Positions 47,517 to 57,340 of a DNA stretch of 64,000 nt are shown piece after piece; the stretch's first letter is position 1; the number at the start of each line of letters is the position of its first letter. The stretch is from contig NZ_JACHCQ010000017.1 in assembly GCF_014205835.1 (NCBI RefSeq), forward strand, positions 62,001 to 126,000. The letters are read 5' to 3'. Below the pieces are notes generated by a model. That model ran no database searches, was not told where the DNA came from, and saw only the letters and a list, made by a program, of their open reading frames with translations. Position numbers and translations under genes: made by a program. The stretch comes from Pedobacter sp. AK013 (GTDB lineage Bacteria; Bacteroidota; Bacteroidia; Sphingobacteriales; Sphingobacteriaceae).

Positions 47517-49235
47517 ATGAAAAATTATAAAATATATTCTTTAGTTTTTTTACTTACACTTCTTTCAATTTCTTGTAAAAAAGATTTCTTAAACCGGACT
47601 CCCGAAATTGCTTTAGATGATAATGGGGTATTTGCCGATCCGCTTAGGGCCGCAAGTTATGCAGATGCAGCATATAACTATATGATTAATGATTATGCCA
47701 GGTTTAATGATCACCGCGGTTCTACTTCGCAGGCTTCTGATGAAGCGGTATCAGGTAACTCCGAATTTACGGTTACCACATTAAACAGGGGTTTGTATCA
47801 CGATCATTCTAACGCCGCATCTTTAAACGATATGCGCGATGTTTGGACAAGATGTTATGCCGGTATTGCTATCAACAATAAAGTATTGGCCAGAATGGCC
47901 AGCGTACCTACAGCTTCGGTTTTTCCGAAACAGAGAATTGAAGGCGAAATGCGTTTTTTACGGGCCTTTTCTTATTTCGAATTGATTAAAAGATTTGGTG
48001 GTGTTCCGATTATGGATAAGGAATATAGCGTTAATGACGATATCAATTTTCCGAGGGCATCTTACCAGACCTGCGTTGATTTTATTATTACCGATTTAGA
48101 TAAAGCCATTACATTACTAAATAACGACGCCGATAATGGTACTTCAAATTACGGAAGGGCAACTAAAGGTGGTGCATTGGCCCTTAAGGCAAGGGTGCTT
48201 TTGTATGCAGCAAGCCCGCTGAACAATCCAAATAACGATAAAGCAAAATGGCAACTGGCTGCAGATGCGGCTAGTAAAGTAATGGATGGTAGCAGTGCCG
48301 GCCAGGTTTACGCTTTGCAGACCACCTATGCTGATATATTAAATGCGGCTTCCTCGCCTGAGTATATTATGATTAAAATCAGAGGTCCAAGGGCAATTGA
48401 TGGAATTTTGGCAGATTATGCCATGTCTCCAGGTTCTGGCGGTGCACAAGGGCAGATGAACCCAACACAAAACCACGTGGATATGTATGAAATGGCAAAT
48501 GGTAAAGCCATAACAGATGCTACCTCTGGTTATAACCCTCAGCAACCTTACCTAAATCGCGATCCACGTTTTTACGCCAACATTCTTTACAATGATCAAA
48601 CCTGGCAAGGCAAAAAAATCGAAATGTGGTCTTCAACCTCACCTACGGGCGTAGTAACTTATGGTAAAGACTGGAACCCGACAAACATTATTTATACAGC
48701 TACCCGCTATTACTGCAAAAAATACTGGCCTGAAACTTATGTGCGCTTAGGCGGTACCTCAGGTACAGCGTTAATTAATTACATTTTCTTCCGTTATGCA
48801 GAGGTTATGTTAAACTACGCTGAAGCGCAGAATGAAGCAAATGGCCCCGATGCCTCTGTTTATAAACAGTTAACCGATATCCGTGCACGTGCAGGAATAG
48901 CCGCAGGTACCAACAATTTATATGGGTTAAAAGCCAATATGACTCAAGATGAAATGAGAGCAGCTATCCGCCATGAACGTGCAATAGAACTCGCTTTCGA
49001 AGATCACCGCTGGTATGATATTATGCGCTGGAAAATCGGTCCTGAAGTTATTGCCACACCAATGTACGGCATGAATGTGGTTAAAAATGCCAATGGTTCA
49101 TTTTCGTATACCCCTGTAGTACTGGGCCCAAATTTTCAAAAAACATATACTGCTAAACAAGACCGTTACCCAATACCCAGATCTGAGATTTATAAGAGTA
49201 ATGGGGTGTTGATCCAAAATCCGGGATGGGAGTAA
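47517..49235 (+). CDS. SusD/RagB-family glycan-binding lipoprotein 1
   Basis: This surface lipoprotein caps SusC 1 and binds the glycan, 572 residues. Signal peptide and lipobox are LSISC (Cys20). The SusD core shows EGEMRFLRAFSYFELIKRFGGVPI and KGGALALKARVLLYAASPLNN, and the C-terminal part has IRHERAIELAFEDHRWYDIMRW. Start ATG 47517 is selected since it gives a clean signal peptide; the open frame begins at 47490 inside susC. It is 4 bases from the SusC stop and 41 bases before the start I chose for the second SusC. Confidence 0.95.
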   Translation: MKNYKIYSLVFLLTLLSISCKKDFLNRTPEIALDDNGVFADPLRAASYADAAYNYMINDYARFNDHRGSTSQASDEAVSGNSEFTVTTLNRGLYHDHSNAASLNDMRDVWTRCYAGIAINNKVLARMASVPTASVFPKQRIEGEMRFLRAFSYFELIKRFGGVPIMDKEYSVNDDINFPRASYQTCVDFIITDLDKAITLLNNDADNGTSNYGRATKGGALALKARVLLYAASPLNNPNNDKAKWQLAADAASKVMDGSSAGQVYALQTTYADILNAASSPEYIMIKIRGPRAIDGILADYAMSPGSGGAQGQMNPTQNHVDMYEMANGKAITDATSGYNPQQPYLNRDPRFYANILYNDQTWQGKKIEMWSSTSPTGVVTYGKDWNPTNIIYTATRYYCKKYWPETYVRLGGTSGTALINYIFFRYAEVMLNYAEAQNEANGPDASVYKQLTDIRARAGIAAGTNNLYGLKANMTQDEMRAAIRHERAIELAFEDHRWYDIMRWKIGPEVIATPMYGMNVVKNANGSFSYTPVVLGPNFQKTYTAKQDRYPIPRSEIYKSNGVLIQNPGWE

Positions 49236-49276
49236 GCAAAATGTTTAATATCACGCAAAACAGATTTTATTCAGTT

Positions 49277-52200
49277 ATGAAATTATCAAAATATATAGTT
49301 TGCCTTCTTTTTTTATGGATGGCAGTACTAAGAGTTAGCGGTCAAACACCCGATGAGGCACTGACTGTTACCAGCAAAGTTTTAGACCAAAATAAAACAG
49401 CTCTTCCTGGTGTGGTAATTACCATACAAGAAGATAAAAGCAACAAATCTATCATAACAGGTGCGGATGGCTCTTTTACCATTCATACCACATCAAGCGA
49501 TGTACTTGTTTTTAAGTTGATTGGTTATGGTTTGGTACTTAAACCTGCATTGGAAGTAAATAATGCACCGGTGATCTTAAGTAAAACACTTGTAGACGCT
49601 GGAGACGATGACAATGTTTATATTCCATTTGGCGTAAGGAAAAGAAGAGAGATTACGGCAACCATCAGCACCTTAAAAGCTGATGATCTTCCTCAGATTC
49701 CTTCATCCTCTTTAAACAATGTATTTTCGGGCCGTTTATCAGGATTGGCCATTATCCCGAATGGATCACAGCAGCCTGGTTATGATGTTTCCAGCTTCCT
49801 GATCCGTGGACGTTCATCTTATAACAATAACCAGGAACCTTTAGTATTGGTAGATGGGGTGGAGCGCGATTTTAAATCGATGGATTTAGGTGAAATTGAA
49901 AGTATCAGTGTGTTAAAAGATGCAGGAACCATAGCCTGGTATGGCATGTATGGTGCAAATGGGGTTATTTATGTAAAAACCCGCCGTGGCAGTGCAACTT
50001 CAACAAAAGTTACGTTTGATGCGCAGGCCGGTATACAGCAGCCCTTAAATATTGCCAGTCCGCTTGATGCCTACTCTTATGCAACACTTTATAACGAAGC
50101 GCTTGTAAACGGAGGTGCTGCACCTACATATAATGCTGCAGCGCTACAGGCTTACCAAACCGGTTCTGATCCTTATCGGTATCCGAACAACAATTTTGTG
50201 AAAGATTATATCAGGCAGGCTGCGCCTACACAGCGTTATGTAGCTACTGTTACCGGCGGTAATGCCTTTATTAAATATTATACTTTGTTGAGTGCTTACG
50301 ATCAGGCAGGTATTTATAAAGGTGGTAATAACCCTACTTATGACGGGAATACTAATTTTAACCGCTATAACCTGCGTACTAACATAGATTTACATGTAAG
50401 TAAATCTTTAGATGTATCACTTGATATAGGCGGGCGTATTACCAATCTCCGTTTCCCGAATATCGGTACCGGTACTTTCTTAAACACGGTGTATGGTACC
50501 CCTGCAAATGCTTTTCCTGTATTAAATGCCGATGGAAGCTATGGCGGAAATTCGATCTTTCAAGCCAATAACCCCTTGGCAATGTTAGAATCGAGGGGTG
50601 TAAGTACCGATTTAACAAGGAATTTATTGGCAACGATAATTGCAACCCAAAAACTGGAAAGCATTACCAAAGGCCTATCTTTTAATGTGTTTTATTCTTA
50701 TGATGTAGCTGGAACGTACCGTTATGGTTTTAACCAGACTTATGCCACTGTTGATCCATTTGCTCCAGGCGGTCCTGCTACTTATGGAACAGCATCAATT
50801 GTAAGTTATGCCGCAAACTCTTTTATGGGTAATCTGCGTAGAAACGAATTATGGTTAGGTTTTGATTATGATCGTACTTTTGGTAAACATGGGATTAAAT
50901 TTACTACACGTGGCTCAAGAGCAAATTATTCAACCTTTACTGCTTTAGATCAGCGTAGAGAAGGATGGTCTAACCGATTATCTTATAATTATAACCAACG
51001 TTATTACATGGATCTGATCGGAACTGTTTCTGGGTCTGAAAGTTTTGCTCCGGGTAAACGTTACGGCTTCTTTCCAGCGGTTTCGGCAGGGTGGATATTA
51101 TCTGACGAAAGTTTTATGAAAAATACTTCAGGTTTTCTTGATCTATTAAAAATACGGGGATCTTATGGCCTGGTGGGCAATGATGCTACCGATAATTTAC
51201 GCCGCTTTGCTTTTAACGATTATTTTAACAGAAGTGGTACCGGATATAATTTCGGCACAAGTTACACCGGGGTAGGTGGTACCGAGCAAAGGGCTTTGGC
51301 TAACCCTAATTTAACCTGGGAAAAGGCTTATAAAGGAAGCGTAGGTTTTGATGCAAAGTTGTTTAAACAATCCCTTTCATTTAGTGCTGATTATTTCTCT
51401 GAAGATCGGAAAGATCTGTTAACCAATTCATTACTTCCAAATGTGCTTGGTCAAACACTTTTACAGGTAAATGAAGGCGAGGCGTCTTATAAAGGTTTTG
51501 AAAGCAATCTTAATTTTTATAAAAAAATCGGCGCTGTAAATCTGAATCTGTTTGCAAACTACACTTATACCAAAAGCAAAATTATCTCTATAAACGAGGG
51601 TGCTGGTATTCCAAGTTATCAATCAAGGGTTGGCCACGAAGTTTCCAGCGTAATCCAAGGCACAGGTTATGTAAGTAGTATGTTAGAGGCCATTGGAATT
51701 TTCCAGTCACAGGCAGAAGTTAATGCATCACCTGTGCAGCGTTTTTCAAGAACGGTAGGTCCTGGCGATATTAAATATAAAGATCAAAATAATGATGGCG
51801 TAATCGATAACCTGGATTTTGTAAACACCGATTATAATTTCGTTCCAAAATCTTTTTATGGTTTCGGAGCAAGTGTAGCCATTAAAGGTTTCGATCTTAA
51901 CTTCCTTTTTCAAGGCATGGGAGGTCGTAGCATCAGTATTCACGATTTGGTCATATCCGGCAACTCTACCACTGGTTACATTAACCAGTTTAGTGTAGAT
52001 CGGTGGACGCCCACAAATCCAAACGCTGCTTATCCTAGGTTATTGGTTGCCGATCGTGGGAACAATACCCAAAATTCTGATTTCTGGGTGCGTTCTGGTG
52101 ATTATTTAAGATTAAAAAATGTGGAGTTAGGTTATTCTCTTCCCGCATCATTTGTGAAAAGGTTAAAACTATCACAAGTGAGGTTTTATGTAAGCGGATT

Positions 52201-52345
52201 AAATTTATTGACGTTTGATAAACTCGGCAATTTAGATATCGATCCTGAATTACCAGAATCAGGTTATTCTTACGGAACAACAGCCTCCGGTGCTTATTAC
52301 CCGTACATGAAAATCTATTCATTTGGATTGAACTTGAAATTTTAA
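49277..52345 (+). CDS. SusC/RagA-family TonB-dependent transporter 2
   Basis: This second glycan importer has about 1022 residues. Its signal peptide (MKLSKYIVCLLFLWMAVLRVSGQ) supports ATG 49277 over 49226. A carboxypeptidase-regulatory domain follows (VTSKVLDQNKTALPGVVITIQE). The usual VVGYG TonB-box wording is replaced by VYIPFGVRKRREITATIS, so this copy belongs to a variant SusC group. The plug (LVLVDGVERDFKSMDLGEIESISVLKDAG, MYGANGVIYVKTRRG) and the barrel ending FGLNLKF are intact. It probably takes a second, perhaps smaller or differently branched, product of the same glycan. Confidence 0.95.
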   Translation: MKLSKYIVCLLFLWMAVLRVSGQTPDEALTVTSKVLDQNKTALPGVVITIQEDKSNKSIITGADGSFTIHTTSSDVLVFKLIGYGLVLKPALEVNNAPVILSKTLVDAGDDDNVYIPFGVRKRREITATISTLKADDLPQIPSSSLNNVFSGRLSGLAIIPNGSQQPGYDVSSFLIRGRSSYNNNQEPLVLVDGVERDFKSMDLGEIESISVLKDAGTIAWYGMYGANGVIYVKTRRGSATSTKVTFDAQAGIQQPLNIASPLDAYSYATLYNEALVNGGAAPTYNAAALQAYQTGSDPYRYPNNNFVKDYIRQAAPTQRYVATVTGGNAFIKYYTLLSAYDQAGIYKGGNNPTYDGNTNFNRYNLRTNIDLHVSKSLDVSLDIGGRITNLRFPNIGTGTFLNTVYGTPANAFPVLNADGSYGGNSIFQANNPLAMLESRGVSTDLTRNLLATIIATQKLESITKGLSFNVFYSYDVAGTYRYGFNQTYATVDPFAPGGPATYGTASIVSYAANSFMGNLRRNELWLGFDYDRTFGKHGIKFTTRGSRANYSTFTALDQRREGWSNRLSYNYNQRYYMDLIGTVSGSESFAPGKRYGFFPAVSAGWILSDESFMKNTSGFLDLLKIRGSYGLVGNDATDNLRRFAFNDYFNRSGTGYNFGTSYTGVGGTEQRALANPNLTWEKAYKGSVGFDAKLFKQSLSFSADYFSEDRKDLLTNSLLPNVLGQTLLQVNEGEASYKGFESNLNFYKKIGAVNLNLFANYTYTKSKIISINEGAGIPSYQSRVGHEVSSVIQGTGYVSSMLEAIGIFQSQAEVNASPVQRFSRTVGPGDIKYKDQNNDGVIDNLDFVNTDYNFVPKSFYGFGASVAIKGFDLNFLFQGMGGRSISIHDLVISGNSTTGYINQFSVDRWTPTNPNAAYPRLLVADRGNNTQNSDFWVRSGDYLRLKNVELGYSLPASFVKRLKLSQVRFYVSGLNLLTFDKLGNLDIDPELPESGYSYGTTASGAYYPYMKIYSFGLNLKF

Positions 52346-52366
52346 TTACACTGTAATCTTAACAAG

Positions 52367-54091
52367 ATGAAAAAAAATATATTCTACATACTTCTTGCCG
52401 CATCAGCAATTTATATGGCAGGCTGTAAAAAAGATGGCTTTTTGCAAGATGGCACAGTTACGCCAAACGGCGATGTTTCTGAAGCTCAGGTTTGGGCAAA
52501 TCCTGATTTTGCGAGGAATTTTTTAAATAATATTTATGCTACGCTTTCTGATCGCTATAATTTGGATAATGATGGGGCTATGCTGGCTTCAGGTAGTGAT
52601 GAAGCTGTAAATTCCAATCTTAATTCCAGTATTAACATTTTGAATAATGGAACCTGGGGTCCTGTTAGGGTAGTGGATGATGTTTATACCGCTATGTATA
52701 GCGGCATCCGTAAAACCAACATGTTTTTGGTTAATGCGCCAAAAAGTGTCATTATTCCTTCTGATGGCTTAACCTTTGCCCAGGATATTGCCAGGTTGCG
52801 AGGTGAGGCTTTCTTTTTAAGGGCATTTTTTTACTTCGAATTGGTAAAACGCTATGGCAGCGCTGTACTGGTGACCAGGGTCTTAAACGCTGATGAGAAT
52901 TTAGATTTACCTAGAAATACATTTGATGAATGTGTTAGGCAAATATCTTTAGATTGTGATTCGGCAATTGAAAGATTACCGATCGGTCCAACCGATTGGG
53001 CAGTAGCAAGCAGGGGAAGGGCTACACAAACTGCCGCAATGGCCTTAAAAGCAAGATTGTTATTGTATGCTGCAAGTCCGCAATATAACCCAAGTGGCGA
53101 TGCAGCCAAATGGCAGGCTGCTGCTGATGCTGCCAAGCGATTGATGGATACGGGCAAACACGCCATTTATTCTTCTTATCCAAATATCTGGTTATGGAAC
53201 GTATCAGGAGCGGCTTATAATACCGAAGTTATTTTTGCTACGCAAACACTTAACACCAATAGCATCGAAACCAATAATGCGCCGATCAGTTATGATGGGG
53301 CTAATGGCCGTACCAACCCCACACAAGAATTAGTTGATGCCTTTGAAATGAAAACAACAGGCCGCCCGATTAGCGATCCTGCTTCTGGTTATAATGCTTC
53401 AAATCCATACGCTAACCGAGATCCACGTTTAAATTTTGCCATCATGTATAATGGTTCTACGTTCAAAAGTAAACCTGTTGAAACATTTGTTGGTGGTAAA
53501 GATGGTTTAGGTTTAAATGTGAATGCTACTAAAACCGGGTATTACATGCGTAAGTTTTTAAGTGAAAACGCAGTGTGGAACAATTCTTCAAATACCACCA
53601 TCCGTAGGCCATGGATTTTCTTCCGTTATGCCGAAGTATTGTTAAATTATGCGGAGGCATTGAATGAGGCACAGGGTGTAGCAGCATTATCAGAAATTTT
53701 AAAGTCGGTTAATGCGGTTAGGCAGCGTAAAAATACCACAACGGCGTCACTTAGCGTTGATATGCCGCCTTTACAAACAACTAACCCAGCAGGAGCCGGT
53801 TACGTTATTCCATCAAAAGTGGAACTAAGGAAACGTATCCGTAACGAGCGTAGAGTAGAGTTCTGCTTTGAAGAACAGCGCTTTTACGATGTGAGAAGGT
53901 GGAAAGAAGGAGAAACAAATTTTAATAAAGATGTAACTGGTATGCGCATTACGCTGGTTTCGCCAGGAGTTTATACTTACCAGCCATTTGTGGTCGAAAA
54001 CAGGGTTTTCACCGCTAAGAATTATTTATATCCAATTTCCCAGAATGAATTAAATAGGGCGCCGTCGCTCAAACAAAATGCCGGATATTAA
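52367..54091 (+). CDS. SusD/RagB-family glycan-binding lipoprotein 2
   Basis: Partner of SusC 2, 574 residues. Signal peptide and lipobox YMAGC (Cys20). The SusD core has RLRGEAFFLRAFFYFELVKRYGSAVLV and TAAMALKARLLLYAASPQYNPSGD, and the C-terminal segment has IRNERRVEFCFEEQRFYDVRRW. It begins 21 bases after SusC 2. The gap to the next gene (108 bases) contains an inverted repeat around a promoter box, so the enzymes downstream may have an extra start site. Confidence 0.95.
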   Translation: MKKNIFYILLAASAIYMAGCKKDGFLQDGTVTPNGDVSEAQVWANPDFARNFLNNIYATLSDRYNLDNDGAMLASGSDEAVNSNLNSSINILNNGTWGPVRVVDDVYTAMYSGIRKTNMFLVNAPKSVIIPSDGLTFAQDIARLRGEAFFLRAFFYFELVKRYGSAVLVTRVLNADENLDLPRNTFDECVRQISLDCDSAIERLPIGPTDWAVASRGRATQTAAMALKARLLLYAASPQYNPSGDAAKWQAAADAAKRLMDTGKHAIYSSYPNIWLWNVSGAAYNTEVIFATQTLNTNSIETNNAPISYDGANGRTNPTQELVDAFEMKTTGRPISDPASGYNASNPYANRDPRLNFAIMYNGSTFKSKPVETFVGGKDGLGLNVNATKTGYYMRKFLSENAVWNNSSNTTIRRPWIFFRYAEVLLNYAEALNEAQGVAALSEILKSVNAVRQRKNTTTASLSVDMPPLQTTNPAGAGYVIPSKVELRKRIRNERRVEFCFEEQRFYDVRRWKEGETNFNKDVTGMRITLVSPGVYTYQPFVVENRVFTAKNYLYPISQNELNRAPSLKQNAGY

Positions 54092-54143
54092 CCAAAAAAC
54101 TAGACTTTACTCAAATTTAGGGGGGCGGCGGAAACACCGTCCG

Positions 54144-54182
54144 TTAATTAATTGTTAGTTTTGGGAACGATCAATTAATTAA
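54144..54182. promoter_or_regulatory. Inverted repeat around a -7 box before the first GH2 gene
   Basis: TTAATTAATTG (54144-54154) and CAATTAATTAA (54172-54182) are exact inverted repeats of 11 bp. Their 17-base loop carries TAGTTTTG (54156-54163), a match to the Bacteroidota -7 consensus. This may be an internal promoter with an operator. No -33 TTG is visible. Confidence 0.4.
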
Positions 54183-54198
54183 TATTAAAACATAAGTT

Positions 54199-56028
54199 AT
54201 GCTAAAAACAACCTATAGCGTATTTTTAATCTGCTTTTCGCTCCTTTCATCAATCAGTTACGGTCAGGTTACCGCTATACAGAACATTCAGGGCCGGAAC
54301 ATCCAGAGCCTTAACGGCAAATGGAATTATATTGTCGATCCTTACGAAAACGGTTATTATGATTATCGTCATGATCCATTCGATCAGTCGAAAACCGGTA
54401 CCGGAGGTTATTATGATGATAAAGTTCAGAAAGATAAGTCAGAACTGATTGAGTATGATTTTGATCATTCACCTCAAATGAACGTTCCTGGCGATTGGAA
54501 CTCGCAATCAGAAAAATTAGAACTTTATGAGGGCAATGTTTGGCTTCGCAAAAAGTTTGATGCAAAACCCGAAAAAGGAAAAAAATATTTTGTGTATTTC
54601 GGTGCGGTAAATTATGAAGCCCATGTTTACCTCAACGGTAAAAAACTAGGTGTACATAAAGGTGGTTTTACACCTTTCCAGTTCGATGTAACCAATAATT
54701 TAAAAGTTGGCGAAAACTCCCTTATACTAAAAGTTGATAATATCCGTAAACAGGATGAAATCCCAACTGTAAATACCGATTGGTGGAATTATGGCGGCAT
54801 TACACGTGATGTTTTTTTAGCCGAATTTCCTGAGCATTTTATCAGTGATTATAAACTTCAGCTCGTTAAAGGAAACAATAACCTGTTAAATTTTTCAGTA
54901 AAACTGGCTGATGCCACCGCAGGGCAGGAAATTACACTTTCTATCCCAGAGCTTAAGCTAGAAAAGAAATACAAAACAGATAGCGAAGGTAAAATTGTTG
55001 ACGAGTTTACCTGGAACAATTTAAGCTTATGGTCGCCAGAAACGCCAAAATTATATGCCGTAAATATTAAAACCGATAAAGAAAATATCAACGATAAAAT
55101 CGGTTTCAGAACCATTCGGGTTGATGGCGATAGTATCCTGTTGAATGGTAAATCTGTTTTTTTAAGAGGAATATCACTGCATGATGAAAACCCGCTTTTA
55201 GCTGGCCGTTTACGCTCAGAAGGCGATATGCGCATGATGTTGCAATGGGCAAAAGATATGAACTGTAACTACGTTCGCCTGGCGCATTACCCACATAATG
55301 AAGAAATGATACGCCTGGCCGATGAAATGGGCCTGTTGGTTTGGGCAGAAGTGCCTGTTTACTGGACCATCAGCTGGACCAATCCGGCCACTTATGCCAA
55401 TGCCAAAAAACAGCTGACGGATTTAATCGTACGCGATAAAAACAGGGCAAGTGTAATCGTCTGGTCTATCGGTAACGAAACCCCGCTAAGCGATGCCCGT
55501 TTAAGTTTTATGAGCAATTTGGCAGAAACTGCCCGCTCTTTAGATGATACCCGCCTGGTTGCTGCGGCTTTAGAGGTACACCGTGAAGGAAATAACATCA
55601 TTTTAAACGATCCTTTAGGCGAAAAAATCGACCTGGTTAGTTTTAATGAATACGCCGGCTGGTATTGGGGCGGTAATCCATCAGAAATCACCAAATACAA
55701 TTTTGATATCAAATATAAAAAACCTGTGGTCATCACCGAGTTTGGTGGCGATGCTTTGGGTGGTTTCCATGCCGACGAAAACACCCGCTGGAGCGAAGAA
55801 TACCAGGAAGCACTATACAAAAACCAGATTACCATGTTAAGTAAAATTGGTGCTTTACGTGGAATGACACCATGGATTTTAACTGATTTCAGATCACCAA
55901 GAAGACAACATCCTATTTATCAGAATTTCTGGAACCGTAAAGGTTTGATCAGTGAAACAGGCAAGAAAAAGAAAGCCTTCTATGTGCTGAAAGATTTTTA
56001 CGACCAGATGCAGGTCAAATACAAATAA
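54199..56028 (+). CDS. Glycoside hydrolase family 2, beta-glucuronidase/beta-galactosidase-like
   Basis: This secreted GH2 enzyme has 609 residues and a signal peptide (about 1-22). A jelly-roll sugar-binding domain (about 30-215; NVWLRKKFDAKP, YLNGKKLGVHKGGFTPFQFDV) is followed by an immunoglobulin-like domain and the catalytic barrel. The acid-base Glu427 is in VWSIGNETP and the nucleophile Glu514 in VITEFGGDA. The NTDWWNYGGITRDV stretch is typical of the short (about 600-residue) GH2 enzymes related to beta-glucuronidase. Given the uronic-acid-linked neighbours, beta-glucuronidase is plausible, but beta-galactosidase or beta-mannosidase activity cannot be excluded. Confidence 0.92.
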   Translation: MLKTTYSVFLICFSLLSSISYGQVTAIQNIQGRNIQSLNGKWNYIVDPYENGYYDYRHDPFDQSKTGTGGYYDDKVQKDKSELIEYDFDHSPQMNVPGDWNSQSEKLELYEGNVWLRKKFDAKPEKGKKYFVYFGAVNYEAHVYLNGKKLGVHKGGFTPFQFDVTNNLKVGENSLILKVDNIRKQDEIPTVNTDWWNYGGITRDVFLAEFPEHFISDYKLQLVKGNNNLLNFSVKLADATAGQEITLSIPELKLEKKYKTDSEGKIVDEFTWNNLSLWSPETPKLYAVNIKTDKENINDKIGFRTIRVDGDSILLNGKSVFLRGISLHDENPLLAGRLRSEGDMRMMLQWAKDMNCNYVRLAHYPHNEEMIRLADEMGLLVWAEVPVYWTISWTNPATYANAKKQLTDLIVRDKNRASVIVWSIGNETPLSDARLSFMSNLAETARSLDDTRLVAAALEVHREGNNIILNDPLGEKIDLVSFNEYAGWYWGGNPSEITKYNFDIKYKKPVVITEFGGDALGGFHADENTRWSEEYQEALYKNQITMLSKIGALRGMTPWILTDFRSPRRQHPIYQNFWNRKGLISETGKKKKAFYVLKDFYDQMQVKYK

Positions 56029-56031
56029 AAT

Positions 56032-57126
56032 ATGAACAGATTACAGAAAATTAGTTTCGCTTCGAAAATCGTGTTTTCGATGTCGCTGGTGTGCCTCTCT
56101 TGTGCGAAATATAAGAGCACCAGCATTGATCCCGGGATCTTAATCCAGCCACAAAAGACAGAAGAGATCAGTTTACAAAAGAATATGCCTTTCCCAATGG
56201 GTGCCGCTGTGAACGTAAGTCTTTTAAAAAGCAATACTAACTACCGTAATCTGGTCATTAAAGAATTTAATAGTCTTACGGCAGAAAATGCCATGAAATT
56301 TGCATCCGTACATCCTTCAAAAGATACTTATACCTGGAGCGATGCAGATTATCTGGTCGATTTTGCTGTAGCCAATGGCAAAAGAGTACATGGCCATACC
56401 TTAAACTGGTACAAATCACTTCCCGATTGGGTAAATAACTTTCAGGGAACTACAGCAGAATGGGAAAATCTTTTAAAAACACATATCCAGACTGTTGTAG
56501 GTCACTTCAAAGGTAAAGTGGTTTCCTGGGATGTGGTAAACGAGGCAATTAACGACGACGGTACCATACGCAACAGTATATGGGTACAGAAATTAGGAGT
56601 TGATTATATTGGTCGGGCTTTTCAGTACGCACATGAGGCTGATCCTAATGCCTTACTTTTTTACAATGATTATGGCCATGAATTCGGGCCTACAAAACGT
56701 ACCGCTATTCTAAACCTGGTTACAGGATTAAAAAATAAAGGCATTCCGATTGATGGAATTGGTATACAGATGCATACCCGCGTCACACAAACAGATGCCA
56801 ATTTAACAGCCGCTATTTCTACTGCGGCAGCAACCGGCCTGAAAATCCATATTTCTGAAATAGATATGGCCCTTAACCCCGATAACGTACAGTCGATGAC
56901 TTACACCACTACTTTAGGCGAGCAACAGGCTGGTAAGTATAAAACGATTGTTCAGGCGTATAATGCCATTCCGAAAAGTCAGCAATTCGGGATCACACAG
57001 TGGAATGTAACCGATGCCGACAGTTGGATACCATCTAATTATAGCCGCCCTGATTGGCCTTTGCCTTTTGATGCACAATATCAGCGAAAAGCAGCTTATC
57101 AAGGAATTTTAGACGGAGTTAAATAG
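56032..57126 (+). CDS. GH10 endo-beta-1,4-xylanase, lipoprotein
   Basis: This surface- or envelope-anchored endoxylanase has 364 residues. Lipobox CLSC near residue 24, then a single GH10 barrel: the LTAENAMKFASVHPSKDTY start, HGHTLNWYKSLPDWV, acid-base Glu171 in WDVVNEAIND, FYNDYGHEFG, and nucleophile Glu276 in KIHISEIDMA. There is no carbohydrate-binding module. It starts 3 bases after the preceding GH2 stop. The GH10 family cleaves xylan backbones and tolerates substituents; it is the main pointer to a beta-1,4-xylose-containing glycan. Confidence 0.95.
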   Translation: MNRLQKISFASKIVFSMSLVCLSCAKYKSTSIDPGILIQPQKTEEISLQKNMPFPMGAAVNVSLLKSNTNYRNLVIKEFNSLTAENAMKFASVHPSKDTYTWSDADYLVDFAVANGKRVHGHTLNWYKSLPDWVNNFQGTTAEWENLLKTHIQTVVGHFKGKVVSWDVVNEAINDDGTIRNSIWVQKLGVDYIGRAFQYAHEADPNALLFYNDYGHEFGPTKRTAILNLVTGLKNKGIPIDGIGIQMHTRVTQTDANLTAAISTAAATGLKIHISEIDMALNPDNVQSMTYTTTLGEQQAGKYKTIVQAYNAIPKSQQFGITQWNVTDADSWIPSNYSRPDWPLPFDAQYQRKAAYQGILDGVK

Positions 57127-57262
57127 CCATACATTAATGAGAAGATATTTACGCTAACCTGTTACCTCATTCCTTATCCGTTGTACGCTCTTTTGAGTTT
57201 GGTTCATTTTCCAAATTCCCTTCGTTCAGGCATTGGATGAATTATCAGATCTTTTTTGATTG

Positions 57263-57270
57263 TATTTTTG
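57263..57270 (+). promoter_or_regulatory. Candidate internal promoter before the second GH2 gene
   Basis: TATTTTTG matches TAnnTTTG, about 70 bp before ATG 57341, in a 214-bp gap following the xylanase gene. A TTG at 57233-57235 is somewhat far for a -33 element. Confidence 0.35.
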
Positions 57271-57340
57271 GTGATCGGCGTTGTGCACTTTTTTGAGCAG
57301 AAGAAATTGCATTTAAAGGTTTAATTTTTTTAAAAAAAAT

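Noticed and set aside
54092..54143. GC-rich stretch GGGGGGCGGCGG as a terminator
   Set aside because: No stable stem could be paired across it and no T run follows.
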